This document shows, piece by piece, positions 48,518 through 61,353 of a stretch of 64,000 bases of DNA. Numbering within the stretch: the first letter of the stretch is position 1; each line of letters opens with the position of its first letter. The DNA is taken from NCBI GenBank assembly GCA_009617715.1, contig VTFK01000074.1, forward strand, positions 744,001 to 808,000. Direction: 5' to 3'. The notes below the pieces were generated by a model. That model made no database searches and was not told the DNA's origin. It saw only the letters and a program-made list of their open reading frames with translations. Both the position numbers and the translations under genes were made by a program. The DNA is from Plectrocnemia conspersa (Eukaryota > Arthropoda > Insecta > Trichoptera > Polycentropodidae).

Positions 48518-49970
48518 CAGCTGTGGCCAATTTAAAGTTAAAGTAGCCAAAATACTTACGTATTTTGATTATTTTATCAACTTTGATGCATTTTTTACAC
48601 GTTTTTGAATTTATAATAAATAATTATAATTGTAAACTTTCGTTTTTCGTTAACACCGTTAAACAAATACGGGTATTGTAACATTAGGAACGTATAATTG
48701 CGTCAGTTCTGGGAAAGGTGCGATTTTTTCGTCGTCCCAGTAAGTGCATAATGGCGAGCCTACAACTCAACACGTGCGCGCGATCCTATTTTTGTTCTAT
48801 TCATAGAAAGCAATATCGAGGACATTTAAAAATTAGAAGCTTGTAAATAAAACACTTTAATAACATCTTAACAAAATTATTTTGAAGTAATTTTAATTTT
48901 ATTTTTAATAAATTCTTGTATTCTGCCTGGCATCGAGATATACAGATTTTTAATTATTTTAAAATCGATCTCCTCTTACACACTTTCATGATATTTTTTC
49001 AGCTTGACTAAATTTTTTCATCGTTTTTTTCTTAATTGTTGTTTTATGGTTGTCCATAAATTTTCAATTGGGTTCAGGTTGGTGCTGTTTCCTGTCCATG
49101 TTAATGACGTGATTGCAATTATCTTTGTAAATTGCGTAATCTATAGATTAATTTAGTAAAAGCTTAAATGTAAAAACTATAATTGGACTCACAGAACGAG
49201 CTCGATGGCATGGTACAGAATCGTCTTGCAAAATTGGTTCAGCAGTATGTTGGGAAAGTTCTTAAAGGGTTGGAATAAAGTCATCGTTTTATACAATTTA
49301 TATATTTTTGCATTCATGGTGCCCTGGACGAAATTTACAGAGCCCAATCCATAAGCTGTCATGCATCCGCAGATCATCACATAGGAGGAGTGCTTGATGA
49401 ATCGATTATTGCATAAGGGATGAAATCATTCGCTTTTTCTACGGCGCACAGTCGCTTACCATCTGCTCCAAACAGATTAAATTTGGATTCGTCGGAGAAA
49501 GACACTCTTCTCTAATCTTCGATGGTGCAATGGCGATGAGCTTTTGCCTATTCAAGGCGATTCTTTTATATTTTTTCAGTAAATAGTGTTTTTTGCTGGG
49601 TTTCGCGTTTTAAATCCAGCTTTAACCAAACTTCTATTCACTGTCCGTCTCGAAATATTCGAGTTGAAGTAGATTGAAATTGTTTGTATTTCAGCAGCAG
49701 TTTTGAATCTATATTTTTTATGATATCCTTTATTCTGCGGTCTTCTCGAGCAGACGTCATACGGTTGCACCCCTTGCACCCCTCTAGAATTTCTGTTTAG
49801 CGATATTTTTAAATAAATTTTCGAATAGCAGAACTACTAAACCCCGCTCACATTTGTTTAGATCTCTCCATGATTTTGGGTTTGTCTTTATATAACCAAT
49901 GCTATTGTGCAACTGAGGAGGCTTTATAAGTTAAAATATCTTGTAAATTATTACCATAGATGCACTATTA
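48518..49970 (-). mobile_element. Tc1-like element, family 1, copy B
   Basis: Starts after TA (48516-48517) with CAGCTGTGGCCAATTTAAAG, the inverted counterpart of the right end of copy A. It lacks the last 160 or so bases of copy A, including the right repeat, and has an internal gap of about 75 bases near 49855 relative to copy A. Copies A and B together define both ends of the element. Confidence 0.8.
48890..49830 (-). pseudogene. Tc1 transposase pseudogene in copy B
   Basis: Same order of motifs as copy A on the minus strand: FKTAAEIQT, ISRRTVNRSLVKAGFKTRNP, MMICGCMTAYGLGSVNFVQG, and the region holding the second Asp and LNPIENLW. It shares some stops with copy A but has its own frameshifts, so the copies were partly decayed before or soon after they separated. 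Confidence 0.75.
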
Positions 49971-51757
49971 TTACCACACGAACAAATATCATTGAAACAG
50001 TTTTCTCGAATTTCAAGAGAGCTTCCGAGGCAGAAGTATAATGTTAAATAAATTAGAGATTTTAGGCATAAGTGAAATAGTTTTACGATGGTTTAGCATA
50101 TGATTCAAACAAATGCTTCATTAACATTTGTTCTGCGTCTCTTTAAAGCTATATTTTTATACTTGGACCGTAATTGAGCATTGATTACCAAAGCAGATTT
50201 AAGATTCACGCTATCAATATAAAACGGGTCAAAGCTTCATTAGTTGAATTAATGTCTCCTATTGTCAGACATTGATTATTTGATTGAAGTATTGTTACAC
50301 ACACGCTATTAAAGCTCACGTCTAGTATTGAACGCGATCCTGTGTAAATTACACCGCAATGTTTGGGGCTAACCGAACGTGCCTTAATCGGTCACCGATG
50401 AACCATGACCCGCCCCGTAAATTTCAATAAACAAAACGTGATTTATTCAGGTCATTAGGATCGACATTAGTAACACCTTTCATTATTCACATTGCTCAGC
50501 CCACCACCCAGTAGGGTGGTACGTACGTACATATGTGTGTACTTTTGCACGATATTTTTTTTAACACAAACTTGCACCCATGAAGATACGACAGATACTA
50601 ACTGACACGACATTAAAATCATATTTTCTACTAATGGTGATTCTTGTGTTGACATTTGTGGGATCGGACAGAATCGATGGATTTCATTCACGGTCGCGAG
50701 TCTTGTTTGCGTGACTCATTAATCATTCATCAAATGTTGATAGAAGCTACGAGTAATTTTATAGAAAACATTTTTCTAGGAATCCTTATATTTTTTGTTC
50801 TGTTTGGAACGTATTTGATTAGTAGACTTTTAAGCTTTATTTCAAAAGTTGTCTATCAAAAACAATATCAAATGAATTCGATACGTAAGTTCTAAATAAT
50901 ATGTTCTGTGTGGTACATATGCTCAGCATACGCGTTTATTTTCGGTCAAATCACAGGTTTATAAATTATTTTGAAGTAAAAAAGCGAGTTGAAATCTTGG
51001 AGATTCTGTATGGTTGCTTCACTGCAATTTGAGGTTGTCGTCTGTGTCGATTCAGCGTAAGTTCCGCTGAATGCGAGTACGGGTTCGAACTCTCGTGTCT
51101 TCCAATTCGGAAGCGAAGTGAAGTGATTTTTATGGAAGCGTCCTGACTTATATACCGTCAGGGAAAGAGTAAGATATCAACAATTTAATTCTTGCGGTGG
51201 AACTAAAATTTCTCTTCAACTTTTTATACCACCGATGTAATTTGTATTTTTTAGTAATGATTATCTCAGAAAACTCACACAAGTCAGAAGCGAAATGAAG
51301 TTGAAATTATATTTAATAGTATTTTTAATGGCTCCGTTCTGGTTTATATATGATCAACAACTTAAATCTCTTGATTCCTTGATCAGTATGGATGATTTGT
51401 GGTAAATATATTATTAGCCTTTCGGCTTGTTTTAAACAGGTGCATTTGTTTTGGGTTGCGTAAGTCCGGCAACAATGAAATTATAGCTTACTACATGATA
51501 CGCTTGTAAACAGCATTTTATTCTTTCATTTATTTATTTGTGCCCACAGGAACATATTTCGCGTTTTATTATTTAAAAAACATGCAAGAAACAAAGAAAT
51601 TCATTAGTCTTTATGATTTGTATTAATTAAAACGCGACGATTATGTGTGGTCCTGACTTTTTTATTATTTATTATTATTTTTAATTTAATCTTATTATTA
51701 TTGCACATTAATTTACTATTATAATGTAGAATGAATAATGCATATTCAAGTATCATA
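49971..51757. other. AT-rich sequence, no gene seen
   Basis: Small palindromes occur at 50505-50530 (CCACCCAGTAGGGTGG and GTACGTACGTAC). A consensus-like Pol III B box GGTTCGAACTC at 51082-51092 lacks a convincing A box or cloverleaf, so it is at most a SINE or tRNA relic. Confidence 0.3.
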
Positions 51758-52348
51758 TAGGGTGGGCCATAAGTTTTTGCACTTTTAAATATATATAAAG
51801 TAATAAAACCTTTTCACCAAAATCTTATTTTAGACGTTGGCGGCAACTTTGGCGCTAATAAATAAAGGCGCGGGTCATAAAATCACTTAAGGGATAAATT
51901 TGAATAAAAAAATACTGAAAACCGTCGTTTTCTCGCCCACACTCGGATCTGTCCGATCCATTCGTTTTGAGCACGGATAGCACATCTGTGGTTTTTCACA
52001 CAACACTCGATCGGATTTGTCCGCCGGACATCCGTCTCGGACAGATCTGTGCATGTGTGGCCAGTTTTTTAAGCACGGAAAGCGGACAGACGGTGGATAG
52101 ACACATCTGTGGTATTTCACACTACACTCGATTATATTTGGCCGTCGGACATCCGTCTCGGACAGATCCGTGCGTGTGTGGCCAGCTTTTGATTCACACC
52201 GTTTAATCGGTAGTGAGCGCGAAACAGGCGCCGAAAAAACATAAAAAAAATTGTTCCCCGTGAAGCGATCCATTGCGGTTAAATTTCCATGGATCATTGT
52301 TCCTGCTCAGAAGCGATTTAAAAATTGCAAAAACCTATGCCCACCCTG
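51758..52348. mobile_element. mariner-like MITE, about 590 bp
   Basis: The left end TAGGGTGGGCCATAAGTTTT and the right end read inward CAGGGTGGGCATAGGTTTTT are similar for about 30 bases (both continue TTGCA), and TA flanks each side (51756-51757, 52349-52350). The interior is non-coding and holds two GC-rich tandem units. The ends resemble mariner-type elements, but no transposase is present. Confidence 0.75.
51969..52192 (+). repeat. two tandem units of about 121 bp inside the MITE
   Basis: CACATCTGTGGT starts unit 1 at 51981 and unit 2 at 52102. Both units contain GGACATCCGTCTCGGACAGA followed by GTGTGTGGCCAG-type ends. A partial unit (CACTCGGATCTGTCCGATCC) precedes them near 51940. They differ at a few dozen positions. 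Confidence 0.8.
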
Positions 52349-55300
52349 TATTTATATGTCCATATCCTAAGCATTATCATTGTCTATATCTAACAGCCCT
52401 TCTTTAGAAGTAAAGTGAACATTTTCTTTCGACATAATTAAGCTAATCACATCAATTTGCACCTACAATATTTTATTATATTATTATATTAACTTAAATC
52501 TATTACACGTTAAATTAACTTGAACTAAAAAAATAAAATTAATTAAAACATGTATTTCTCAAACATAGTTTGATGAGATGCATCGACAAAGGAAGTGCCA
52601 GTCACTTTTTTATTTATCATTATGTCAAATTTTGGGCAATGTTCATGTTGCGTTTTTCTGCACACATTATTACATACATACATAGTTGCATCAGTGGCGT
52701 TTCACGATAGCATCACTATCATTATTATAAACGCACGCGATTACGTAGGTACCGGTATGTAATTTTTCGCCATTCTTGACTTTTACTTTCGCACAATCTT
52801 CCTTTTTTCGGCCTTCAATACTTTGACAGGTCCAGTTTATTGGTAGCTCGGCTGTTGACAATCGACCAGAAGTGTGTCACTCGTTTTTAAACTGATATCC
52901 GATAACTTCCACTTCGGTCAAGGTCCGCTCGGTTGTAAATTTGGGTTTTGAAATATTATGCCGATTAAACGGTTAATGTGTGTAGCAGGTTTATTTGAAT
53001 ATGCTTAGGTATCTAAATTGTCTGTTTGAAGGTGGACATTACTATTAATCTATACTTGAAATGTAGTGTTGAAGGACATGCTAGACATTAGTTTAATGTC
53101 TATATCAGGACCATGAATAAAAAGCATAATTTAGAGATATTTGGAACGCAAGTGTGCCTATTTGTAAAAGAGCACATGAAACTATATTATATTCTTGAAA
53201 CGGATAACTATATAGATGATTCTTAAAAATTCATACTGATATTAACCGCATTCTTTTACCTCGATCGATTCCATATCTGAGTGTTTTCCATTCTTGTTTG
53301 CTTGTCTTCCGTTTCTGCAAGGTCTCACAAATCGCAAAGGTTATTATCTGTAACTTGTTTCTTAAGCATCAGCGTTTTACACTTCCTTTTTTTTACTTTG
53401 AGCATGTATAGGGCTGCTATTTTGCTCCTTAAAACGCGCAACCTTTGATTTATAATTATATTTTTATATAATATATAAAAATGTTACTGAAACTTAGGGT
53501 CTTAATTCGATTAGTAGTGATACTAGATACTATAAATCTAACTCGTAAAAATCGAAGCATGCGATAAAATCGAGAATCGTAAACTATTACTTTGCCGGTA
53601 ATTACACGACGTGAACTTTAAAGAGTCACGAAACTTGCGAGTGTAAGTAATATGAACGACAAAAACGAACTTTACGACTACGACCGACCTGTGCAAGGCA
53701 CTAAAAGGCAGATAAAACGGGGCGAAAATTAAGGCAGCTCTAAATCGAAAAAGGGCTATTGACCAATTCGTGACTACGTGTCGCAAACGAGTACTAAATT
53801 TGTCATCTTATCCGAGATTGCGCTTGGTATTATTGCCTCGAATCAATTGCGAACACGTGATGAATTTTTTGCTTAAATTTTGATATGAATCGCTGCGAGC
53901 TGTGAACGCATCGTTGCGCGTGATCAGTTAAATACAACACAGACAAATCGTATGCATATTTTCGGAATTTTTTTGAATTGTATTTTTATGATTTCTAATC
54001 AAAATAATTTTAAAAGTTAGTATTTTAAAAAAAACTATAGTTTATTGTAAAACTAAAACTGACATAGAAATCACGCGTTAAAACTTTGTATGCGTATTGA
54101 ACTCTGTATTTATGACTTTGTAGATCGTGCGAAGGGGAAGCGGCTGTTTCATCAGCCTTAAGTCTCGGTCTTTGCTCAAAAATCTCCGCTGGTTAAAGTT
54201 CTTTGTACAAGTTACTAATGATTTGATAATGGAATCAAGATTTGTTATTGTCTGTATCCTTCTCATAATAACATCTGATGATTCAGCAATGTAATCCGTT
54301 CAGAACATAAAATGTATGTAATACAGTAAAGTATTGCATATACATTATTACATATTATTATTATTAAAATAATCCTTTAAAAACACATGTCATATTCAGA
54401 CTTTAAAGTCGACGTTTTAAGTAACAAGAAAGTTGTTAGAATAATAAAAAAGTGGAGTGAGATACTTATAGCAGTTTTATCTATTTTTGTTCCATCGATT
54501 CGCCCACATATAACAGACATTCAATATATGAACGCAGCGATATGACATAATGATCTTTATTTATCCAGTCTGTTCATCATTATTGGAACTAAAAGCAGCG
54601 GCGGTCGTAAATTCGTAGATCAAGAGCTGAACGGTCAGAGAAAAAAGTAATAAGTAGACCTCCCTGAACCGGTCTGTTTTTTATATAAATAGAAAACAGA
54701 AATTTTAGATCGTTCAGAAAACGGCAGATATATGCGGGCAACGTTCAGCTGCATCGTTGCTAATATAATTCTATATGAATTGCTATCTACGTCACGCGAA
54801 ACGAGTTAGTTACATTGTCACGCAAATTTATGCACAATTTACATAGTTAAAACGACGAGGAAAAAATGATGGATTTGGTTCAATTTTTTAGAGTATTGAG
54901 ATTTTTATGTGTGCTAATAGTTGACAGTACCATTGGTAGATACTCACAGGAGGGAGCGTAACAAGTTCGTTTATATTCTAGCAGAATGCTGCAAGCAATT
55001 TGTGCCTTAAACTGACGAGTAAGGAAAATATTGGGCCTTAGTGACTCTTGGCTATGCTTATATAAGCATTTCATTTTTTGAAGAGGTATAGGTCGTCCCT
55101 TTGAGTCCGCCGCCTACTTTTGCCAGGGATTTGGGTGAAGCGATCTGCCTCGCTATAATTATCAAAATCTTCGAATTTTTAAGTTTTGGTAATTTCTTAG
55201 TTTTTTTTATAATGTTGAAAACTAAAATGACTTTTATTTTGTTTTTGAATTATATATAAAACTAAATACAACTGTTAGATTAATTCATAAAAAATAATAA

Positions 55301-55540
55301 TCACATATGAGCAATAATGAGATTACATTTTTTCTTGACATTTGGTTCAAGGGATTATTTTTTTTGAAAAAGTTTTTATTTAATTATTAAATGTGTTTCG
55401 CAACAAGTACGATATGTTATCAGTGGGTGCGTCCGTAATCTTTGTAGTGGGTTGAACTTTGGATGCCGGACGTCTATCTGGACCAGTGAATGCGAAGAGA
55501 GAAGCGGCGGCTTTTGAAATCTTCGGTGGTCACAATTTGA
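52349..55540. other. AT-rich sequence, no gene seen
   Basis: No exon or element recognised. A GC-richer patch at 53540-53780 has no supported frame. Confidence 0.3.
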
Positions 55541-55669
55541 GTGTGTCTTGAGTGTAGTCCAAGTTAAAAAACGTCAAACCAAGTTAAAAAACGTCAAACG
55601 TCCAAGTCAAACCTCTTTAAGTTTGAATGCCTTGAACTCAAGTGTGAATCTTTTAAGCGAAGTGTCTAA
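55541..55669 (+). repeat. short tandem duplication next to TIR element copy 2
   Basis: CCAAGTTAAAAAACGTCAAA is repeated twice in tandem at 55559-55598 and a third partial unit, CCAAGTCAAAC, follows. An open frame reads through (VQVKKRQTKLKNVKRPSQTS) and continues into the TIR element, so it is not supported as a gene. Confidence 0.5.
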
Positions 55670-56722
55670 TGCCTGCACTATACTCTCTGGAAGTTGGCCA
55701 AGGTTGGCTAAGGACGGAGAATATAATGGGTTATTTCGGGGTTACTTCCGTCGAGTTCGGTTCTGTCCGCTCTAAAATCTCTCGGAAGTTGTCCGAGGTT
55801 ACCGAGAACGGGAGGTAAAGTGGGGGTAATTCAGTCGACTTGGCCAGCTTCGAGCGCTTCCGAACATTGTCGGCAAACGGACTGAAATCAGAGCTGCTCT
55901 TTCGAGCGCGAGCGGTGAGATACTTCCCCTTTCGCTCTCTCGCGTGTTAAGTGACGAGAGTGAGAGAGATAATGATATGGTGTTTCGCAAACTGAGATAT
56001 AACGAGTAATTCGGTTCAATTTCAGTATGCGCGTAGGCGTCCTATGATTAACACGTACGTCGAGCGCTACATCGTGGTCACGTGGTCAAGTTATAATACC
56101 ACATGCTTATTGGGGACTTCAACAGACTCTTACTGACATCTTTGATTATTTTAGGGCACCAAAAGGGATTAATTATATTTTTGATAGATATCGTTATTAT
56201 ATTTTTTTTTTCATATAAAATTAAATTATAAAAAATAATTAGTGGTACTTGATTTTGTTAAAAAAAATCGTTTCGAATATCCTTATGTATTTTCCTAGAT
56301 CGGTTTATATAAATGTCACACCATAACTAATTCTTATTTAGAATCGATGGCGACATATTCTAGTTACAGATGTGGTGTTCGTATTCTGAAGTATCAGTTT
56401 TATGCCTTATGGCATTTTGCAAAAGCCGACAAAGATTTTGCGTAAATTGAATATTTACGACCGAAAAGTTTTCAATGATATTGTATTGGTGAGTGCCCAC
56501 CAAAAAATTTATAATTATCAGTAGCGTAATTTTAATAAAATGACTATTTAAAAATGGCGATTATTTGGCACATTTTTCGATCGCGCGCAAATATGCCAGC
56601 TGTACGTGACAGAAGCCGCCGTCCGGACGGCATATGAAATTTGCGACAGTGGTCGCTTACTGGACTCTGCCGATTTCAGTTGTAACTTCGGTTCGGACAA
56701 TTTACAGAGAGTATTGCAGGCA
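55670..56722. mobile_element. 1.05 kb non-autonomous TIR element, copy 2
   Basis: Same structure as 29000-30064 along its whole length, with scattered substitutions and small gaps. The ends TGCCTGCACTATACTCTCTG and CAGAGAGTATTGCAGGCA have diverged slightly. TAA flanks both sides (55667-55669, 56723-56725). The copies share an open minus-strand frame (LQLKSAESSKRPLSQISYAV) simply because they share sequence. Confidence 0.8.
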
Positions 56723-59700
56723 TAAGACAATAAAATCTTCCTCTCCATGAAGATTTTGTTCTCCGCCACTTTTTCGGTGGAGAGATTAATTATAAAAGGG
56801 TGAGTTATCCTTTAACAAATTGACTTTGGCGGCTAGAATAGATTAGATCTTTTATCGAAGCGACAGATATTTTAATTTATACTTTATAGCGTGCAATTTA
56901 GCTGTTAGAAGGTTTCTCACTGTGGTATCCCATTTTAACGAAGAAACATTTTTTTCTTGACGGTTAAAATAAGTAATAAATAAATAAATATTGACAAATT
57001 GAATAATAACAAATAATATTGATGATTTACTTCGGGATATTAACATACGGTTACATTTAATATTTTTGTGTTGCCATAGTTTGTGAATTTAGTTTTTTTA
57101 ATAATAATATGAAGTTGCTTTGAAATATATATACTTGTAAAATTTCAGAGTTAACAATTCCTTTTATATGCATCAACAATCGTGATTAATTATTTTATTG
57201 CTATACTCTAATGTAAATATATAATTAATGCATTCCTTATTGCAGTACATAGTATAATACTAGAGAATGATAGTTTATATTTTTCTTGGAAACTAGCAAA
57301 GCATGTAAACGTGATAGTTTTCCTTATAGGAGCGATCTTTATTTATAAAGCAAGCATATGCTTTATTATATATTTTATTTATCAATATGTCTTTATTTAA
57401 TTTGTATTGCTAGCTTAATGAACTTAATAGAAAGCAACTTCAACAAAATTTAGTATTTTTGAATAAATGTTATAATTTCACGTCTATTTTCCAACACCCA
57501 CTCGTAACGTCAAACTTGAGCCCATCTTGAGAGACGGCTGTAAACAAAGTTAATGGACTAATTAGTGTGACTCGGTCAAGTGCTAGTATACATGTCACGA
57601 TATAGTCTCAATTGATTTTGGGATTTATGGGATTCAAAAAATGTGTAGACTATTGATTCAAAAAGTTTCATAACGAGCGATTTGCTCACTCTTCCGATAC
57701 AATACGTAATAATATATTGTATTATAACATCAGCATGATCACGCGAGCTTATCGCACCATTGTAATGGCACATTATTGGTTTATTTGCACAATCTTATCG
57801 TCGTGACATTGTATGTTTTGAAATTACAACTATACCAGCGAGTTCGTCACTTTCGAGCCGTGACGATTATGTTTCATTTTTATCAATGGCATAGGATTGC
57901 TAATTTACAGCAGTTTTAGAGCAATGTAGTTTTTTCAAAGTGAACATTCGTCAACTTTGTGAATCGCACTTGTGAATTTTACATGCCTTTGTGAATGTGT
58001 AAAATTGATTGAAAAAGCGCTGATCATAATTTCAGCATTCTCCTTATTGTTATTGGCTGTGTTGTTTTCTGTTTTTAACAATATCGATTTACAGTGAGGT
58101 TTTTTAACGCTTATTATTTTTGTTGTATTTTTTTAAACAAGGCCTTTTATTGTTAGCGCCAATATCGACATATTCTTTTTTATTATTAAATAAAATAGTA
58201 TCGTATCATTTGAATCAATAAACCGAGGGTATATAAAAGTATAGATATACTAGATTTATCGAAAGTCTTCTGTATTTATTACCCACGGCAAATATAATTT
58301 ATTCATAATTCAATTTAAAAATATGAATCTGGTCCTAAATATTTATGAAGAACTCGAGAATAATTAGTGTTCTATTGTATATAAAACACTGTTTAAAATA
58401 ATTCCAATTTTATTTTAATTTTATTTTAACGTACCTATATGTTACAATAAATATTTTAGTAAAATCATATCTTAATATATTTTCACCGATAGATATATTT
58501 ACTAGCGAAAATATAATTTAACTGATAGGCGCTAGTGAAAATGTGTGCTGTTCTAATATGTCAATGAAACTGTGGGAACCACACAGATCGTTTGTTGGGG
58601 ATCTTATTATTGTCAACTTATTCACGCCCACAACGGAAACTATTTTTCTGTTTTAATCTTGAGATACTAGTAAATTTTGATTATGCTGCAGAAAATTGAG
58701 CAGTTTATAAGGCTATATGCTATTAGGTGTCATCGCGTCGTCGATAGTGTGCATCCACCCCACACATTATACATTATTCATATCCGAAAGGACGTTGTTG
58801 CACACATCGAAGGCGGCCTTCACAGAAAAGTTGAAACGGCACATCCGGATGGTCCGGATTCCGATGACCGATTTATCACCGTTGTTATGTATTTTAATGT
58901 ATGCATATAGATACTGTTGAAAAATCCACATAATTCGCCAATTACGCGTTTCGCTGGTAATTGCTCACGCGCGTTTGCGACGCGTAATTAACATTTTTTT
59001 TTTTTTGGAGAAATTCACGTTTGTATGTATAGAAATATGATAAGGAAAAAACCCAACGTAAAAAATCTCGGCCAAACTTTTTAATTAAACTCGTAAATCG
59101 TTACGTGTTCGTGCTTCAGTTGAAAAGTTTGGCTCGAGTAAACAAAAACTTTAACCCTTCCGGAAGCAAATCGTAATATATACTTTAGGTAAGTAAAGTA
59201 CTTACAAGAATATGCATTCATTGATCAACGAGGGTTATTCCAAAAGTTTAGTTACAGGACTTATTTATGGTCATGGCATTAGCGTGATGGGATTATGGTG
59301 AATAAATAATTGGAGAGCCATCCGTAGTTATTGATGAACTTATTAAAAAAAATAATTGGTGAGCGCTTAACGAACGATGAAAATTAGTTTTTTTTAATCA
59401 TATTTGGGCTAGTGAAAAAGCAATTTAAAAATAATTTGTTGAATAGTATTTTCAGGATATTAAAAATGCTACATTATCTATTAGCATTTTCTTTAGTTAA
59501 ATGTATTGTTTGTATTCATATAAACATAGCAGAAAAAATATATATATATATACAACGAGTTTGATTGGCTTATGAAAACGTAAACAATAAACAGCACATT
59601 GCTTTCAGTTGTTTTGATGGTTTCGTTCTGTTCATTTTTATAAGAACAGAACATACAATAGATGTTATATTGTATTTTTCTTGTATTTTTTCTGTTATAT

Positions 59701-60214
59701 TTATAATATACTCTTTGGAATGATGAGAATTTTGAAAGGTATAGTAAGTTGGGTTTTACAAACTACTTATGAATCATAAATGTTAGTCATCAATAATCTG
59801 AAATCTCGAATCTTAACGGTGACTAATCAGCATCATTTGGTTGATTCAAATTGTGAGGAAAAGGCATTGCAGTTATCACTAGGTACTTTTGAATTATTTT
59901 TAACATTGAAGTGTTATTGAATAATTTATATATTAATAAAAATAGTATTATCAACTATTTTTAAATTAAATATTTTAATTATAAAACAGTTAAGTAGACT
60001 AAATTAATTATTTTGATCGACACATTGTGACATGATATTTATAATGAGAAAAGCATTATTAATGTCTTTCTAAATTTATTAGTTGTTTTGTCACGGAAAA
60101 GCCGTTTAAAACAAATTAAATTTGTCAGTTAAAATCACGACACCAATTGCACTTTATTGTTTGGCGGACGGATGGTGACGTTTGAGTGAAGTTTTTAAGT
60201 AATACTTACACAGA

Positions 60215-60240
60215 GACCGGCGGGTGAAGCGCCGCCGGTC
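60215..60240. repeat. GC-rich 9-bp hairpin
   Basis: GACCGGCGG (60215-60223) and CCGCCGGTC (60232-60240) pair perfectly around the loop GTGAAGCG. A second hairpin at 61335-61353 has a related loop. Confidence 0.7.
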
Positions 60241-61334
60241 GTTGTATTCCTGTCGGGTCAAGTGTTGCTCTCGTCTAGCATGTGGCAAATAAATCGGTCC
60301 CCACAATTGCTTTAATTTTAATGGATTTAAATTATTTAGCAGCAATAATAGGGCTACTGACTGAGAGTTAATTTATGCTTAGGGAATTTAAAAACTCAAC
60401 TATAACTTTTTCTTCGTCTATTAAATTGTCAATTGAGTAAAATGAACATATTTATTTCATTATTGGTCTGAGTATTATTGATTTTTTTAGGTACTTAAAC
60501 ATTTATATAAATTATGTTTTTCTAAAATTTGATACTTATTCTAAACCAAAATATTTATTAAGTATAGAAATAAGAGTTTTAATATTTTAAATTTATATTG
60601 AAATCACTTTCTATCCAAGTAGTTTTGAAATGCGTATCATAAATTTACTGTTTTTGTAGATAGGCCAATTAGATCTTATCCGCAATCGGAACCGGAAGTG
60701 CTCATATTACGACAACTGCTCTTAGATAACTGTACTTCCGTAACACTCGGAAGATTTTCCGCAACGCTTTTATTTTGCGGAACGTAATTTTGATAGAGCG
60801 AGTCACGCATGACCGACAATTACTAATTGAAAAGCGAACTCAAGGAGTCGGTTTTTCTGTTTGGTTTCTAAGGTATTGATGGTTTTCTTTAGGCGTTGAG
60901 TGTTTGACGATGTTTTATGCAAATGGTTATACCACCTGTCACTTGGTCAATCAAGGTTGAGCGTTTGTTTAATGACTCGAAGCTAGGGCGTTCATGTGCA
61001 AGATTAACGCCGACTTGCCACACGATTTGGTTTCATTCATATCTTAACTTTGTTCAATGTCAAAAGGCACAGTTGAAAACAAGCATTTTTTAATAAATGT
61101 TGAGGAAATATCAATTAAAATGTATTCAATTTATTATTTCGATAAAGTATAAAATAATTATAAAAAAACTTTAATTTACGTCATCAAATAAAATATTCAC
61201 ATAAATAATACGCAACTATGTAAAAAAACTAGCACGCAAAAATAACAGATGATACTAACACAACTTAATCTCTTAACCACAGATCTTTTATTTTTGCTTA
61301 ATTTCACATAAGCGGATTGTACATAAAACGCGTC

Positions 61335-61353
61335 GATCGGTGAGGCGCCGATC
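61335..61353. repeat. GC-rich 6-bp hairpin
   Basis: GATCGG and CCGATC pair around TGAGGCG. The shape and loop resemble those at 60215-60240. Confidence 0.5.

Noticed and set aside
51060..51110. tRNA gene suggested by GGTTCGAACTC
   Set aside because: No A box at the right distance and no cloverleaf can be folded around it.
29888..56769. Similar minus-strand frames at 29888-30100 and 56548-56769
   Set aside because: They look conserved only because they lie in two copies of the same TIR element; they begin outside or at the end of the element and match no protein.
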